Shown: positions 37,785 through 46,699 of the stretch, piece after piece
Position numbering within the stretch: position 1 is the stretch's first letter
How the letters are laid out: each line of letters begins with the position of its first letter
Origin: an uncultured Parabacteroides sp.
GTDB taxonomy: Bacteria > Bacteroidota > Bacteroidia > Bacteroidales > Tannerellaceae
DNA length: 64,000 nucleotides
Assembly (NCBI GenBank): GCA_949295065.1
Contig: CASFJQ010000001.1
Location: forward strand, 62,001-126,000
Direction of reading: 5' to 3'
Program-made: the position numbers and the translations under genes
The notes under the pieces: generated by a model
What the model saw: only the letters and a program-made list of their open reading frames with translations
The model's database searches: none
Told to the model about the DNA's origin: nothing

Positions 37785-38567
37785 ATGCACAAACAAATCC
37801 TATACATCCTCTCCCTTATGGGAGTATTATCATTCACCTCATGTACGAACGAGGAGAATACATTGTTTCCCGACGAAACCGGTGAGATTATCTTCTCTGT
37901 TGTTGATACTACAGAGGTAGAAATTACAACCAAGGCATCACTTAATTTCGATGTTAATGAATTTAATGTCAGCCTCAGTCGTGGAAATGAACCAATTTTT
38001 TCTAACAAAAAATATGGTGACATTGCTGGAACTGCTATTACTTGCTCTGCCAGTCCGGATTATGTGCTGACAGCAGAAAGCTGTACCGAAACAGAGGCGG
38101 AAAGTGCGAACCAAGGTTGGGGACAGGCTCGTGTGAGCGGGAAAGAAATTTTTGCTGTTGTAGCAAATGACTCAAAGACAGTTACAGTCAACTGCGGTTT
38201 GGCAAATTCTTCTGTTAGTGTCGCTTTTAGTGACTATGTAACAAGTATGTACACTAGTTATTCCATAGAGCTTCATGCGACAGATGCAACCAGCCGTACC
38301 TTTACATTTGATAATAATAACTATAAGTTTAAAACAGCTTATTTTAATGTTGGTGAATCAGGACGAAAACTAGATTATACGGTTACTTTACCTTCTTTTG
38401 AGAAGCCTTATACCGGAATATTAACTTTGGAGTCATCCAAAAGTTATAAACTCTCAGTAAAGGTAGAAGGTGAAGGTACCAATACAACAGTTAAACTTGG
38501 GGTTACAGTTGATGGAACATTAATCAAGGAAGAAATTCTGTCAGAGAAGATCAATCCTTATAAGTAA
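37785..38567 (+). CDS. DUF4493-type surface lipoprotein, 260 residues
   Basis: ATG 37785 gives a proper SPII signal with lipobox FTSC (Cys20) followed by TNEEN; an in-frame ATG at 37737 lies inside the previous gene. GEIIFSVVDTTEVEITTKA places TKA at residues 49-51. The DUF4493 pattern NVSLSRGNEPIFSNKKYGDIAG follows, then a C-terminal beta domain ending GVTVDGTLIKEEIL. It is the last gene of the cluster, followed by a large hairpin array and 2 kb of repeats. Confidence 0.72.
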   Translation: MHKQILYILSLMGVLSFTSCTNEENTLFPDETGEIIFSVVDTTEVEITTKASLNFDVNEFNVSLSRGNEPIFSNKKYGDIAGTAITCSASPDYVLTAESCTETEAESANQGWGQARVSGKEIFAVVANDSKTVTVNCGLANSSVSVAFSDYVTSMYTSYSIELHATDATSRTFTFDNNNYKFKTAYFNVGESGRKLDYTVTLPSFEKPYTGILTLESSKSYKLSVKVEGEGTNTTVKLGVTVDGTLIKEEILSEKINPYK

Positions 38568-38599
38568 CAAATAAAAAGGCTGATATATTTCGGTTACGA

Positions 38600-38674
38600 C
38601 CTTTTCCAAAAAAGCTCGTAGTGTTTTCCAAAAAACATCGTTATGTTTTTCCAGAAACACTACGAGCTTTTTTC
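38600..38674. repeat. 22-bp-period array after the DUF4493 cluster; also a terminator
   Basis: Units align at 38600, 38622, 38644 and 38666, with TTTTCC/TTTTTC at the same offset in each. The outer arms (38608-38626 and 38655-38673) form a perfect 19-bp stem ending in T6, so the array probably terminates the upstream operon. Confidence 0.75.
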
Positions 38675-38877
38675 TTTCAAGTTTCACAATTTTGTTATAA
38701 AGTTGAGAATCAGAGAAATCATGTGAAACTTGAACGTATTTTAACATTCGCTGTTTAAAGCAATTAAAGAATTAGCTTTATAAAGTTAGAATCACATCAT
38801 TTGGGTGATTTACATGAGATTAAGAATAATGTGAAATATGGCGTTGGAAACTTCCTGTTATACGTCAATTAGTATCA

Positions 38878-39103
38878 ATCAAGGCTGAAAGCCTTTTGTT
38901 TTAGCCTAGGGTGTGAGCCCTAGGTCTCTATGTATTATCTTATGCTTAGCTCTGAAGGAGCGATACTTTCATGCTATTGTGACGCTCCTTCAGAGCTTGT
39001 ATTTAGGTGGTGGCGAGTGACCCAGGGCTCACGCCCTGGGCTATCCAAATAAGGCAAAAGCCTTATTTGATAAGGCTTTCAGCCTTGACAGATAGTTCTG
39101 AAT
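38878..39103. repeat. AAGGCTGAAAGCCTT / CCCAGGGC inverted-repeat element, uninterrupted copy
   Basis: The element begins with AAGGCTGAAAGCCTT and GCCTAGGGTGTGAGCCCTAGG-like stems. The centre has AGCTCTGAAGGAGCGA facing CGCTCCTTCAGAGCTT. The end has CCAGGGCTCACGCCCTGGGC, then TAAGGC...GCCTTA and AAGGCTTTCAGCCTTGACAG. A fragment also occurs near 42567-42590. Confidence 0.65.
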
Positions 39104-39457
39104 ATGTCGTCCACGTTAACTTTAAAGTTTACAAGAAGGCGAGTTAACAAGATTTTTGGATATTGTTCGTGAAATTACAAGTGTTCTGACCTTGTCAACT
39201 TGTATCTGAAGCCTTGTTAACTTTTAATGTGAGTTCGACAAATTATAAAAAACATATAATTGTGGAAATGGATTATTCAGGTAAAAAGGACATATAAAGG
39301 CTGAAAGCCTTATTATAGCCCAGGGTGTAAGCCCTGGGTTAGGAGTATTTCCCCTACCAATATAGCCCTGAAGGGGCGACACAATGTTTTGTTATGATTT
39401 CGTCATTAATAGAGTGTCGCTCTTTCAGAGCTTTGATAGGATGGTGGTCGTTATAGA

Positions 39458-39693
39458 GGGTGTTGCAAAACATAAATAATGAAACACAGAGGCACAAAGC
39501 CACAGAGGTAATTGTTTTGAAGGAGTTATTAGGAGTTAAAGAGGAAGTTAGAAAGGAGTTAAATATATCCTAGTCAACTTGTCAACTAACAAACTAATAA
39601 ACTTAAAAACTCAAAAGTTAATATGTTGAGAATAAATAAAATAAAAATCTCCGTGTTCTCCGTCTCTGTGTTTAAATTAGTTTTGCAACACCC
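39458..39693. mobile_element. GGGTGTTGCAAAAC MITE-like element, copy with internal insertion
   Basis: The termini are GGGTGTTGCAAAAC and GTTTTGCAACACCC. Inside are CACAGAG arms. Relative to the copy at 40268 it carries about 110 bp extra DNA (about 39512-39620) made of gttaaag and ttgtcaact repeats. Confidence 0.65.
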
Positions 39694-39708
39694 CCGGATA
39701 AAATCAAC

Positions 39709-39840
39709 ATTGGATTGCAAATCCAATGGAACAGTGGGCACACTCTCCGAAAGCAATCCCAATTACATCCGAATGTAACAACATTTTCTTCCGTAAGTAA
39801 TTCCGATTACTTCCGAAAGCAATTGGAATTGGATTCGGAT
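39709..39840. repeat. Six-unit 22-bp-period array
   Basis: Rows at 39709, 39731, 39753, 39775, 39797 and 39819 are each 22 nt. G(C/T)AAT/AAC recurs at the row start and (A/T)TCCGNA at columns 14-20 in most rows, while the central 8-9 nt vary. Adjoining rows form palindromes, for example AAGTAATTCCGATTACTT at 39795-39812. Confidence 0.75.
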
Positions 39841-40267
39841 ATATTTTCAGACATATATTATAACCACACATAACCCCACCGTAATAGTTGTCTAATATTT
39901 TTTAAGCCTTACTTTTTGTCATTTCTATATTGAATATCTAAATTTACAAATCCTATTCAGTTGACAAGTTGACAATATAACGAGTTGACAAGAGTATTTC
40001 CCTGGTTGACTTGTTTCTGAATCCTTGTTAACTTTAATGTGAGTTCGACAAATTATAAATGACATATAATTGTGGAAATGGATTATTCATATAAAAAGGA
40101 CATATAAAGGCTGAAAGTCTTTTTATAGCCCAGGGTGTGAGCCCTGGGTTAGGAGTATTTCCCCCACCAATATAGCCCTGAAGGGGCGACACAATGTTAT
40201 GTTATGATTTCGTCATTAATAGAGTGTCGCTCTTTCAGAGCTTTGATAGGATGGAGGTCGTTATAGT

Positions 40268-40396
40268 GGGTGTTGCAAAACATAAACGATGAAACACAAA
40301 GACACAAAGTCACAGAGGTAATATGTTGAGAATAAATAAAATAAAAATCTCTGTGTTCTCTGTGTCTCTGTGTTTAAATTAGTTTTGCAACATCCT
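40268..40396. mobile_element. GGGTGTTGCAAAAC MITE-like element, intact copy
   Basis: The element is about 130 bp, with termini GGGTGTTGCAAAAC and GTTTTGCAACATCC and interior arms AAACACAAAGACACAAAG / CTCTGTGTCTCTGTGTTT. It lies inside the AAGGCTGAAAGCC element: the sequence before (ggtcgttatag) and after (tccaaataaggc) matches the flanks of that element. Confidence 0.7.
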
Positions 40397-40544
40397 CCTA
40401 TCCAAATAAGGCAAATGCCTTATTTGATAAGGCTTTCAGCCTTGACAGATAGTTCTGAATATGTCGAATCTACGTTAACTTTTAAGTTGAGCAACTTGCG
40501 AAACTTAAATTAATTTATAAACTTAATAACTCAAAACCAACAAT

Positions 40545-42005
40545 ATGCTTAAACAACATTTGCAACAAAAGCTACAGCAGAAACTGTCGCCGCAGCAACT
40601 GCAGGTAATTCGATTGCTGGAGCTGCCTGCAATTGAGATAGAAGAACGTATCAAGAAAGAGCTGGAGGAAAATCCTGCTCTTGAGGAAGGCAAGGAATTA
40701 CCCGAAGGACAGGACGATATTTCGCAGGACGATTCTCTTGAAATTGACAATGGAGGTGATTCCGATGTGGATATTTCTCTCGGTGATTATATGTCTGAAG
40801 ATGATATTCCGGAATACAAGCTTAGGGAAATGAGCGAGCGTGCCGAGAAGAAGGAGGAAATTCCATTCTCCGGCGGTGTGTCTCTTAATTCCTATCTTCT
40901 TGAGCAGCTTTCGGTGCTCGGACTTCCGGAAAAGGATGAGAAAATTGCCGAATATATCGTTGGAAATATCGATGACGACGGTTATTTGAGACGTGAACTT
41001 TCGTCTATTGCCGATGATTTGGTTTTCCAGGCTGGAGTGGATGCCGACCTGAAGGATGTGGAAAGACTTCTGAAGGTTGTTCAGGATTTTGACCCTGCGG
41101 GAGTTGGAGCTACTGATTTGCAGGAGTGCCTTCTCTTGCAGCTGAAGCGTCGTGAACAGACTGAGGCTGTTGTTTATGCTGAGAAGGTTGTGGAATCTTT
41201 CTTTGAAGATTTTTCAGGTAAAAGATATGAGAAAATAATGCGTTCTCTGAATATCGACGAGGATATGATGAAGCGCATAATTCGTGAGATTACTTTGCTT
41301 AATCCGAAGCCGGGAAATGAATGGGGCGGCGATGCTGAGGTTGCCATGAGCCGCGTGACTCCGGATTTCATTGTTGATGCAAACAACGGTGAGCTTACTC
41401 TGACGATGAACAACCGCGGTGTTCCTGATTTGCGTATTAGCCGTGAATATATGGAAATGCTTGAGGATTATGCCGGAAACAAGCAGAACCGTACTGCCGA
41501 CCGCCGCGATGCCGTGACTTTCGTCAAGCAGAAGCTGGATGCGGCACGTGGTTTTATTGATGCGGTAAAACAGCGCCAGAACACTTTGCTTAGAACTATG
41601 GAAGCGATTATGATTATTCAGCGTGAGTTTTTCCTTACCGGCGACGAGACAACGCTCCGTCCTATGATTCTAAAGGATGTGGCTGAGAAATCTGGTTTTG
41701 ATGTTTCTACTGTTTCGCGTGTGAGCAACAGCAAATATGTACAGACAAACTACGGTATTTATCCTTTGAAATATTTCTTCTCGGAATCAATGCAGACCGA
41801 CAGTGGCGAGGAGATTTCAACAAGAGAAGTGAAGCATATCCTTCAGCAGTCCATTGATGCCGAGGACAAGCGCAAACCGCTGACAGATGAAGAACTGGCT
41901 GCGATATTGAAGGAAAAAGGATATGTTATTGCCCGCCGTACGGTGGCGAAATATCGTGAGCAGTTGGGGATTCCGGTGGCGAGGTTGAGGAAGGAGCTTG
42001 CTTGA
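40545..42005 (+). CDS. rpoN: RNA polymerase sigma-54 factor
   Basis: This 486-residue sigma factor directs transcription from -24/-12 promoters with enhancer-binding activators. The Q-rich region I is LKQHLQQKLQQKLSPQQLQ, followed by LLELPAIEIEERIKKELEENPALEE. An acidic region II, the core-binding domain and the HTH region (VAEKSGFDVSTVSRVSNSKYVQT) follow. The C-terminus carries the RpoN box ARRTVAKYR. Full length for a Bacteroidetes RpoN. It is flanked by repeats, with no recognised promoter in the 80 bp upstream. Confidence 0.94.
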   Translation: MLKQHLQQKLQQKLSPQQLQVIRLLELPAIEIEERIKKELEENPALEEGKELPEGQDDISQDDSLEIDNGGDSDVDISLGDYMSEDDIPEYKLREMSERAEKKEEIPFSGGVSLNSYLLEQLSVLGLPEKDEKIAEYIVGNIDDDGYLRRELSSIADDLVFQAGVDADLKDVERLLKVVQDFDPAGVGATDLQECLLLQLKRREQTEAVVYAEKVVESFFEDFSGKRYEKIMRSLNIDEDMMKRIIREITLLNPKPGNEWGGDAEVAMSRVTPDFIVDANNGELTLTMNNRGVPDLRISREYMEMLEDYAGNKQNRTADRRDAVTFVKQKLDAARGFIDAVKQRQNTLLRTMEAIMIIQREFFLTGDETTLRPMILKDVAEKSGFDVSTVSRVSNSKYVQTNYGIYPLKYFFSESMQTDSGEEISTREVKHILQQSIDAEDKRKPLTDEELAAILKEKGYVIARRTVAKYREQLGIPVARLRKELA

Positions 42006-42015
42006 TGGAAAAAAT

Positions 42016-42098
42016 TAAACACAGAGACACAAAGCCACAGAGGTAATATATTGAGTATAAATAGAATGAAAAAGCTCTGTGACTCTGTGTCTCCGTGT
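42016..42098. repeat. CACAGAG-family hairpin
   Basis: AAACACAGAGACACAAAGCCACAGAG faces CTCTGTGACTCTGTGTCTCCGTGTTT across an AT-rich loop. It resembles the interior of the GGGTGTTGCAAAAC elements but lacks their termini. It lies between convergent genes rpoN and the Dabb lipoprotein gene. Confidence 0.7.
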
Positions 42099-42115
42099 TT
42101 TGGGAATATTGTTGT

Positions 42116-42502
42116 TTACTTTGTCCAATAATCCAACACTGTCACCGCACTAGCCTTATTCCCAAGCACCTTGCCAAACTCCTTATGTGCCGGATGGATA
42201 AGATATGCGTCTCTGTCCTCTTCAGAATGGAAAGTTACGAAGAAGCAGTGAGTCAGACCTTGCTGTTTTCCCTCGGGACTGCAGTCTGTTCCCCACTCAT
42301 AATCTTTGATTAAGTCGATTTTTGAAGGCAATTCGCCGAATGCATCTTCAACTGCCTTTACCTGCTCAGCCGAAACTTCCGGTTTGAAGCCGAACATAAC
42401 TACATGGCGCAGGACTTTCTCCTGTTTCTTTTCGCCTGAACATCCGCAAATCAGAAAGGCTGATGCGATTAATGTTCCTGTTAATAATGCTAGTCTTTTC
42501 AT
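42116..42502 (-). CDS. Dabb-family (stress-responsive alpha/beta barrel) lipoprotein
   Basis: This 128-residue protein has lipobox LICGC (about Cys21) followed by a basic linker GEKKQEK. The Dabb ferredoxin-like domain then starts with VLRHVVMFGFKPEVSAEQVKAVEDAF and contains THCFFVTFHSEEDRDAYLIHPAHKEFG. Dabb proteins dimerise; some bind heme or polyketides, but most have no known function. Confidence 0.82.
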   Translation of the reverse strand: MKRLALLTGTLIASAFLICGCSGEKKQEKVLRHVVMFGFKPEVSAEQVKAVEDAFGELPSKIDLIKDYEWGTDCSPEGKQQGLTHCFFVTFHSEEDRDAYLIHPAHKEFGKVLGNKASAVTVLDYWTK

Positions 42503-42899
42503 TTTGTTAAAAATAAGTTTATAGAAGTTCTTTTTACTTAGTTAACGTGAGTTCGACGAATTATGAACTATCTGTCAAGGCTTTCAGCCTTAATATTATG
42601 TCCTTCTTCCCCGGAATAATCCAATCTACAAATCTGTTAGCATTTTTAATTTGTCGAATTCACGTTAGTTATATAATGAATTACTTTTTACAAATATATA
42701 TTGTTTTGAGAAACGGCAAGTAGTTGCAAATAAATATTTTTAATATGATAGAGATATTTTAAGCCCCGTAAGTTACTCAACTTGAAATATACAAAATGTT
42801 GCCTTTTTGCAAATTCAGCTTTCATTAATTAACAAAACAAGCTTTTGGGCTAACAGGCAATTTGTGAAAAACTTAATGAAAACATTGAAAACACGGCTT

Positions 42900-43031
42900 T
42901 ATAAATGTCGTTCCAGGAAATGATTGCAATGATTTCGGAAAAAGATTGCAATCGTTTACCTGAGTCATTGCAATGATTTCGCCAACTCTTCACAATCGTT
43001 TGGTGGAATCATTGCAATCATTTTTTTAACA
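42900..43031. repeat. Five- to six-unit 22-bp-period array with ATTGCAAT core
   Basis: Units start at exactly 42922, 42944, 42966, 42988 and 43010: GATTGCAATGATTT, GATTGCAATCGTTT, CATTGCAATGATTT, CTTCACAATCGTTT and CATTGCAATCATTT. Each is followed by a variable 8-nt stretch. A decayed unit may begin at 42900. Confidence 0.85.
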
Positions 43032-43389
43032 AATGCTTTTGGGTCGGAAAATCCGTCCCGTTATCCTATAAATTGCACTTAAATATGGCAATTTTCACTC
43101 AGGAAGAGTAAAAATCATGAACGGATTTACATTGTCATTTATCAAGTATATAGTTATTTGTGTAAACAAAATGCTTGTAGAAAAACAAATGATTGGGATG
43201 GAATTTTTCTGTTGTCAGGAAAAGCAATGATTTTGTGTCAATCTGTATTTCCTTAACTCCGTGAGAGTGCCACCGTTCTGCAGTTTCTGATAAACACCTC
43301 GAAATATCGCAATCTCAGATAGGTTAGTTTGACAAAATGTAAAAGTGACAAAATGATAATTCTGTCAAGCAGAGTGTTATATAGTGCTT

Positions 43390-43537
43390 AAGTTTCGCAA
43401 GTTCTATTAGTTATGGAGTTAAAGGCCAATACTATTTGTATCTTAAATCTATCTGCTTTTAACTTCTCGGCTATGCGAAGAATAGACATAACTCTATATA
43501 AATTCTTTAACTCCCGAAAGTTGTGCTTGCGAAACTT
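43390..43537. mobile_element. MITE-like element, AAGTTTCGCAAG family, copy 2
   Basis: The element is 148 bp, bounded by AAGTTTCGCAAG (43390-43401) and CTTGCGAAACTT (43526-43537). It aligns along its length with 13134-13282, including ggagttaaaggccaatac and cggctatgcgaag. It is noncoding. Confidence 0.75.
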
Positions 43538-43784
43538 GAATATAGTAGATAAAAATGTATGAAAGTTTGCATATATCAACTAATCTTGCGAATATTGTAT
43601 TCAAACGAGTGTTAATGTAAACCATTTACAAAAATCAAAAACTTTTCGGTTAACTATTATTTTATCGGAAATATTTTATATATTGAGAACTCAAAATATT
43701 TATGTATTTTTTTTGATGCATTAGTTGGATATAAATTGAAAGTCTAGGAAAATTAATTGTTTTAACGATGCATAATTACCTTAT

Positions 43785-45233
43785 ATGGAGAATTTAGATA
43801 AGTTGGTGATAGAATTGTGCAAGTTGCCTAATGAGACAGGATGGGTAGAGTTTAAGCACAATAATTGTGATCCTAAAATGATTGGTGAGGATATAAGTGC
43901 ATTAGCAAATAGTGCGGTTATTGCCGATCGAAGTCATGCATATATGATATGGGGTATAGATGATAGCACACATGAAATCATAGGTACAAAATTAAGACTT
44001 AGACAGGAGAAAAAAGGAAATCAGGAAATAGAGAACTGGTTACGTTACATGCTTTCTAAAAATGCAGATTTTGAGATGCAATCCGTAGATATTAATGGTA
44101 AACATATTGAAATGCTTGTCATATCTAAGGCTGCTGGTGTTCCTGTGACATTTGAGAAAGTTGACTATATTCGCGTTGGCAGCTATACGAAGAAAATTAT
44201 AGAATTTCCGTCTTTACAAACTCAGTTATGGGATAAGTTACGCCATGAGCAGTTTGAAGAAATATTCGCTATGATTAATTTGCAGATTAATGATGTGGTA
44301 AGGTTTCTGAAATGCGATACTTATTTTGACATTCTTAATTTGCCTATACCAACAAGTGTTGACGGATATAAACACTATTTACTTGAGGAGGGTATTATTG
44401 TTAAACAAGACAATGGACTTTTTGCTATAACCAACTTGGGGGCGATACTTTTTGCACGAAAGTTGTCTGATTTCCCACGACTTGGAAGGAAAGCTATAAG
44501 AATTGTACAATATGAGGGGAAAAACAGATTAACTATTCTGAAAGAGGATACAACTAACGAAGGATATGCTGTGAGTTTTGAGAATACAGCCAAACTTGTA
44601 AATAATCTTCTTCCTGCTAAAGAAGATATCAATTCTATTCGTAGGAAATCTATCAATATGTTTCCTCTTCCTGCAATTAGGGAAGCTATAGCTAACTCTC
44701 TTATTCATCAAGACTTCTTTATTACGGGTACAGGTCCTATTGTGGAAATATTTGAGAATAGAGTAGAGGTGACAAACCCTGGAACTCCACTTGTTGATAT
44801 TATGAGAATTATTGATAATCCTCCGAAATCGCGAAATGAGAAATTAGCTTCTTTAATGAGAAGATTGAATATGTGCGAAGAGTTAGGGCGTGGATGGGAT
44901 CGAATGGTTATTAGTTGTGAACTGCAACAACTTCCTGCACCACGTATTCAGATTTATCAGGAATCAACAAAGGTCTCATTATTCTCTCATCTTGACTTTA
45001 CCAATATTCCTGTTGAAGACAAGTTGTGGTCGACATATCTTCATGCCTGCATTAAATTTACGGAAGGGGAGGCGTTGACAAATACCTCTCTAAGGGAGAG
45101 GTTTGGCGTTGCAGAAACATATGCAGGAAGTATATCTCGTTTGATAAAAGAAGCGGTAAATGAAAAACTGATACGCCCAGTTGACCCCACAACGGCGCCA
45201 AGATACATGAAATACATTCCTGTTTGGGCATAA
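43785..45233 (+). CDS. AlbA_2 / HATPase_c_4 ATP-binding protein
   Basis: This 482-residue protein has an N-terminal AlbA_2 (Schlafen-like) putative DNA-binding domain at about residues 10-130 (GWVEFKHNN, ISALANSA, MIWGIDDSTHEIIGT). A GHKL-type ATPase region follows at about 290-390 (AIREAIANSLIHQDF, VEIFENRVEVTNPG, SRNEKLASLMRRL, EELGRGWDRM). The C-terminus looks like a winged helix (LTNTSLRERFGVAETYAGSISRLIKEA). Such proteins are annotated as transcriptional regulators; some homologues sit in defence or mobile regions. It stands alone between two repeat-rich gaps and its function is unknown. Confidence 0.8.
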   Translation: MENLDKLVIELCKLPNETGWVEFKHNNCDPKMIGEDISALANSAVIADRSHAYMIWGIDDSTHEIIGTKLRLRQEKKGNQEIENWLRYMLSKNADFEMQSVDINGKHIEMLVISKAAGVPVTFEKVDYIRVGSYTKKIIEFPSLQTQLWDKLRHEQFEEIFAMINLQINDVVRFLKCDTYFDILNLPIPTSVDGYKHYLLEEGIIVKQDNGLFAITNLGAILFARKLSDFPRLGRKAIRIVQYEGKNRLTILKEDTTNEGYAVSFENTAKLVNNLLPAKEDINSIRRKSINMFPLPAIREAIANSLIHQDFFITGTGPIVEIFENRVEVTNPGTPLVDIMRIIDNPPKSRNEKLASLMRRLNMCEELGRGWDRMVISCELQQLPAPRIQIYQESTKVSLFSHLDFTNIPVEDKLWSTYLHACIKFTEGEALTNTSLRERFGVAETYAGSISRLIKEAVNEKLIRPVDPTTAPRYMKYIPVWA

Positions 45234-45670
45234 TTTAACTTGCCGGCAACTTGCTGTGAAATTATTTATTAAACACAAATAGTTGATTATTAAAATGTTG
45301 CCATCTATATTTAACTTGCTGGTAATTTGCTGACAAGCTAAATATAGAAGGCTTAACTATTATATAACTATTGGTGTTTGTTTGTAGAAATTATGTTTAT
45401 GATTTTTTCTAATGGCTATGAAATGTTGTTATCAAAAATAAATCCCTCCAAAATTCTCTTTTTGCCCTTAGAATTGGGATATAAAAGAACAATATTGTAT
45501 CTTCGCTGAGTGAGGATGTTGCAAAACTAATTTAAACACAGAGACACGGAGAACGTGGAGATTTTTATTTCATTTATTCTAAATACATTACCTCTGTGGC
45601 TTTGTGTCTCTGTGTTTCATTATTTATGTTTTGCAACACCCTCAAGAAGAGTGTTGTATTTTTAAGAAAT
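45234..45670. other. 437-bp intergenic region with repeats
   Basis: Two related copies of ttaacttgcYggYaaYttgctg lie at about 45237 and 45313. The second is inside a stem formed by TATATTTAACTTG and CAAGCTAAATATA (about 45305-45350). An inverted GGGTGTTGCAAAAC element occupies 45513-45642 and ends about 30 bp before the next gene. No gene was seen. Confidence 0.6.
45513..45642. mobile_element. GGGTGTTGCAAAAC MITE-like element, opposite orientation
   Basis: Read on the minus strand it matches the element at 40268-40396: termini AGGGTGTTGCAAAAC and GTTTTGCAACATCC, with CACAGAG arms between. It is about 130 bp and noncoding. Confidence 0.7.
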
Positions 45671-46294
45671 ATGAAGCGAACTATAGCAAATGTACTTTCC
45701 GGAATGTTTCATCCATTGTTGATGGTAACTTATGGAGTAATTCTGGCTTTGACTTATACATATCTGGCAATTTATCCGATGGGGATGAAATTGTCGATCG
45801 TTGGAGGAGTTTTTGTTATGACGGCAATCGTGCCTGCACTGTTTATCTGGATTATGTATAAAACAGGAATGGCAGGAGATTTGGATTTGACAAACAGAAA
45901 AGAAAGGACGTTACCTTATATAATATTTGCAACATCATTGCTTGCCACAGGCTTTTTGCTGTATAAGCTGCAGATGCCCGTTTGGTTTTTGCTTGAGCTG
46001 TTTGGCGCCTGTGTAGCTCTGTTGATAGCAATGCTTATAAACCATTATTGGAAAATAAGCGCCCATATGATAGGTGTGGGAGGACTTGTTGGAGGGATTT
46101 TGGGAACAGCCCAGATACAGATGATAAATCCCTATGTTGGGATAATGATTGCATTTGTTGTTTCCGGGTTGGTCGGTACATCCAGATTGATATTAAAACG
46201 ACATACGCCGATGCAGGTATATGCAGGTTTTATGCTTGGTTTCACCTGCGTCTTTTTGTCATCATTGTTAAGTTTTATCTTATTTTTCATTTAA
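45671..46294 (+). CDS. PAP2-like integral membrane protein
   Basis: This 207-residue protein has six predicted membrane segments. The C-terminal motifs [15 protein letters not shown] and [20 protein letters not shown] resemble the phosphatase signature KxSxHxxG...RxxHTxxQVxAG of the PAP2 superfamily, which includes lipid phosphatases. The N-terminal Arg motif is less clear. ATG 45671 is used, because the in-frame ATG at 45596 lies in a repeat. It heads a block with gcvH and purE. Confidence 0.7.
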   Translation: MKRTIANVLSGMFHPLLMVTYGVILALTYTYLAIYPMGMKLSIVGGVFVMTAIVPALFIWIMYKTGMAGDLDLTNRKERTLPYIIFATSLLATGFLLYKLQMPVWFLLELFGACVALLIAMLINHYWKISAHMIGVGGLVGGILGTAQIQMINPYVGIMIAFVVSGLVGTSRLILKRHTPMQVYAGFMLGFTCVFLSSLLSFILFFI

Positions 46295-46307
46295 AAACAC
46301 AGACATT

Positions 46308-46688
46308 ATGAATTTTCCGGTTGATTTGAAGTACACAAAGGATCATGAATGGATCCGTGTAGAAGGCGATGTAGCTTATGTAGGTATCACAGATTACGCT
46401 CAGAGCGAATTGGGTGAAATTGTTTACGTTGATATCACAACAGAAGGCGAAACAGTTGCAAAAGAAGAAGTTTTTGGAACAATTGAAGCTGTAAAGACTG
46501 TTTCTGACTTGTTCATGCCTGTTGGTGGAGAAGTTCTTGAAGTTAATGCAGAATTGGAAGACGCTCCTGAGCTTGTAAACGAAGATGCATACGGAAAAGG
46601 TTGGTTGATTAAGATTACAGTTAATGATCCTGCTGAATTGGATGAACTGTTGTCTTCTGAAGATTATCAGGCTTTGATTGCAAAATAA
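46308..46688 (+). CDS. gcvH: Glycine cleavage system H protein
   Basis: This 126-residue carrier protein holds the lipoyl arm that shuttles the aminomethyl group between the P, T and L proteins. The lipoylated Lys is Lys63 in [17 protein letters not shown] near the N-terminus and GKGWLIKI at the C-terminal part are typical. The gene lies 13 bp after the PAP2-like gene; gcvP/gcvT are not in this window. Confidence 0.95.
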   Translation: MNFPVDLKYTKDHEWIRVEGDVAYVGITDYAQSELGEIVYVDITTEGETVAKEEVFGTIEAVKTVSDLFMPVGGEVLEVNAELEDAPELVNEDAYGKGWLIKITVNDPAELDELLSSEDYQALIAK

Positions 46689-46699
46689 ATGTTAATATA

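Larger units (their letters stand above)
38568..40544. other. 1,977-bp repeat-rich intergenic region
   Basis: No gene was found. In order it holds: a 22-bp palindrome array (38600-38674); an inverted-repeat element with AAGGCTGAAAGCCTT and CCCAGGG...CCCTGGG stems (38878-39103); TTGACAAG copies; a second copy of that element (from 39294) followed by a GGGTGTTGCAAAAC MITE; a six-unit 22-bp array (39709-39840); and an offset-810 duplication (39221-39500 repeated at 40031-40310) with a second MITE. The tail of the element and an AAGTTTCGCAAG-type end lie just before rpoN. Confidence 0.7.
42503..43784. other. 1,282-bp intergenic region with repeats and a palindrome array
   Basis: It contains gtgagttcgacgaattatg and tttgtcgaattcacgtta as an inverted pair flanking an AAGGCTTTCAGCCTT fragment (42545-42668), a 22-bp array (42900-43031) and a MITE-like element (43390-43537). 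The remainder is AT-rich with no coding pattern. The only ORF of note, 43388-43579 on the minus strand, lies within the MITE and is rejected. Confidence 0.6.

Noticed and set aside
42900-43031. CRISPR-like reading of the 22-bp arrays
   Set aside because: Repeats are about 14 nt and spacers about 8 nt, too short for CRISPR, and no cas gene is in the window.
43388-43579. 63-codon frame on the minus strand
   Set aside because: It coincides with the MITE-like element 43390-43537 and has no coding features.
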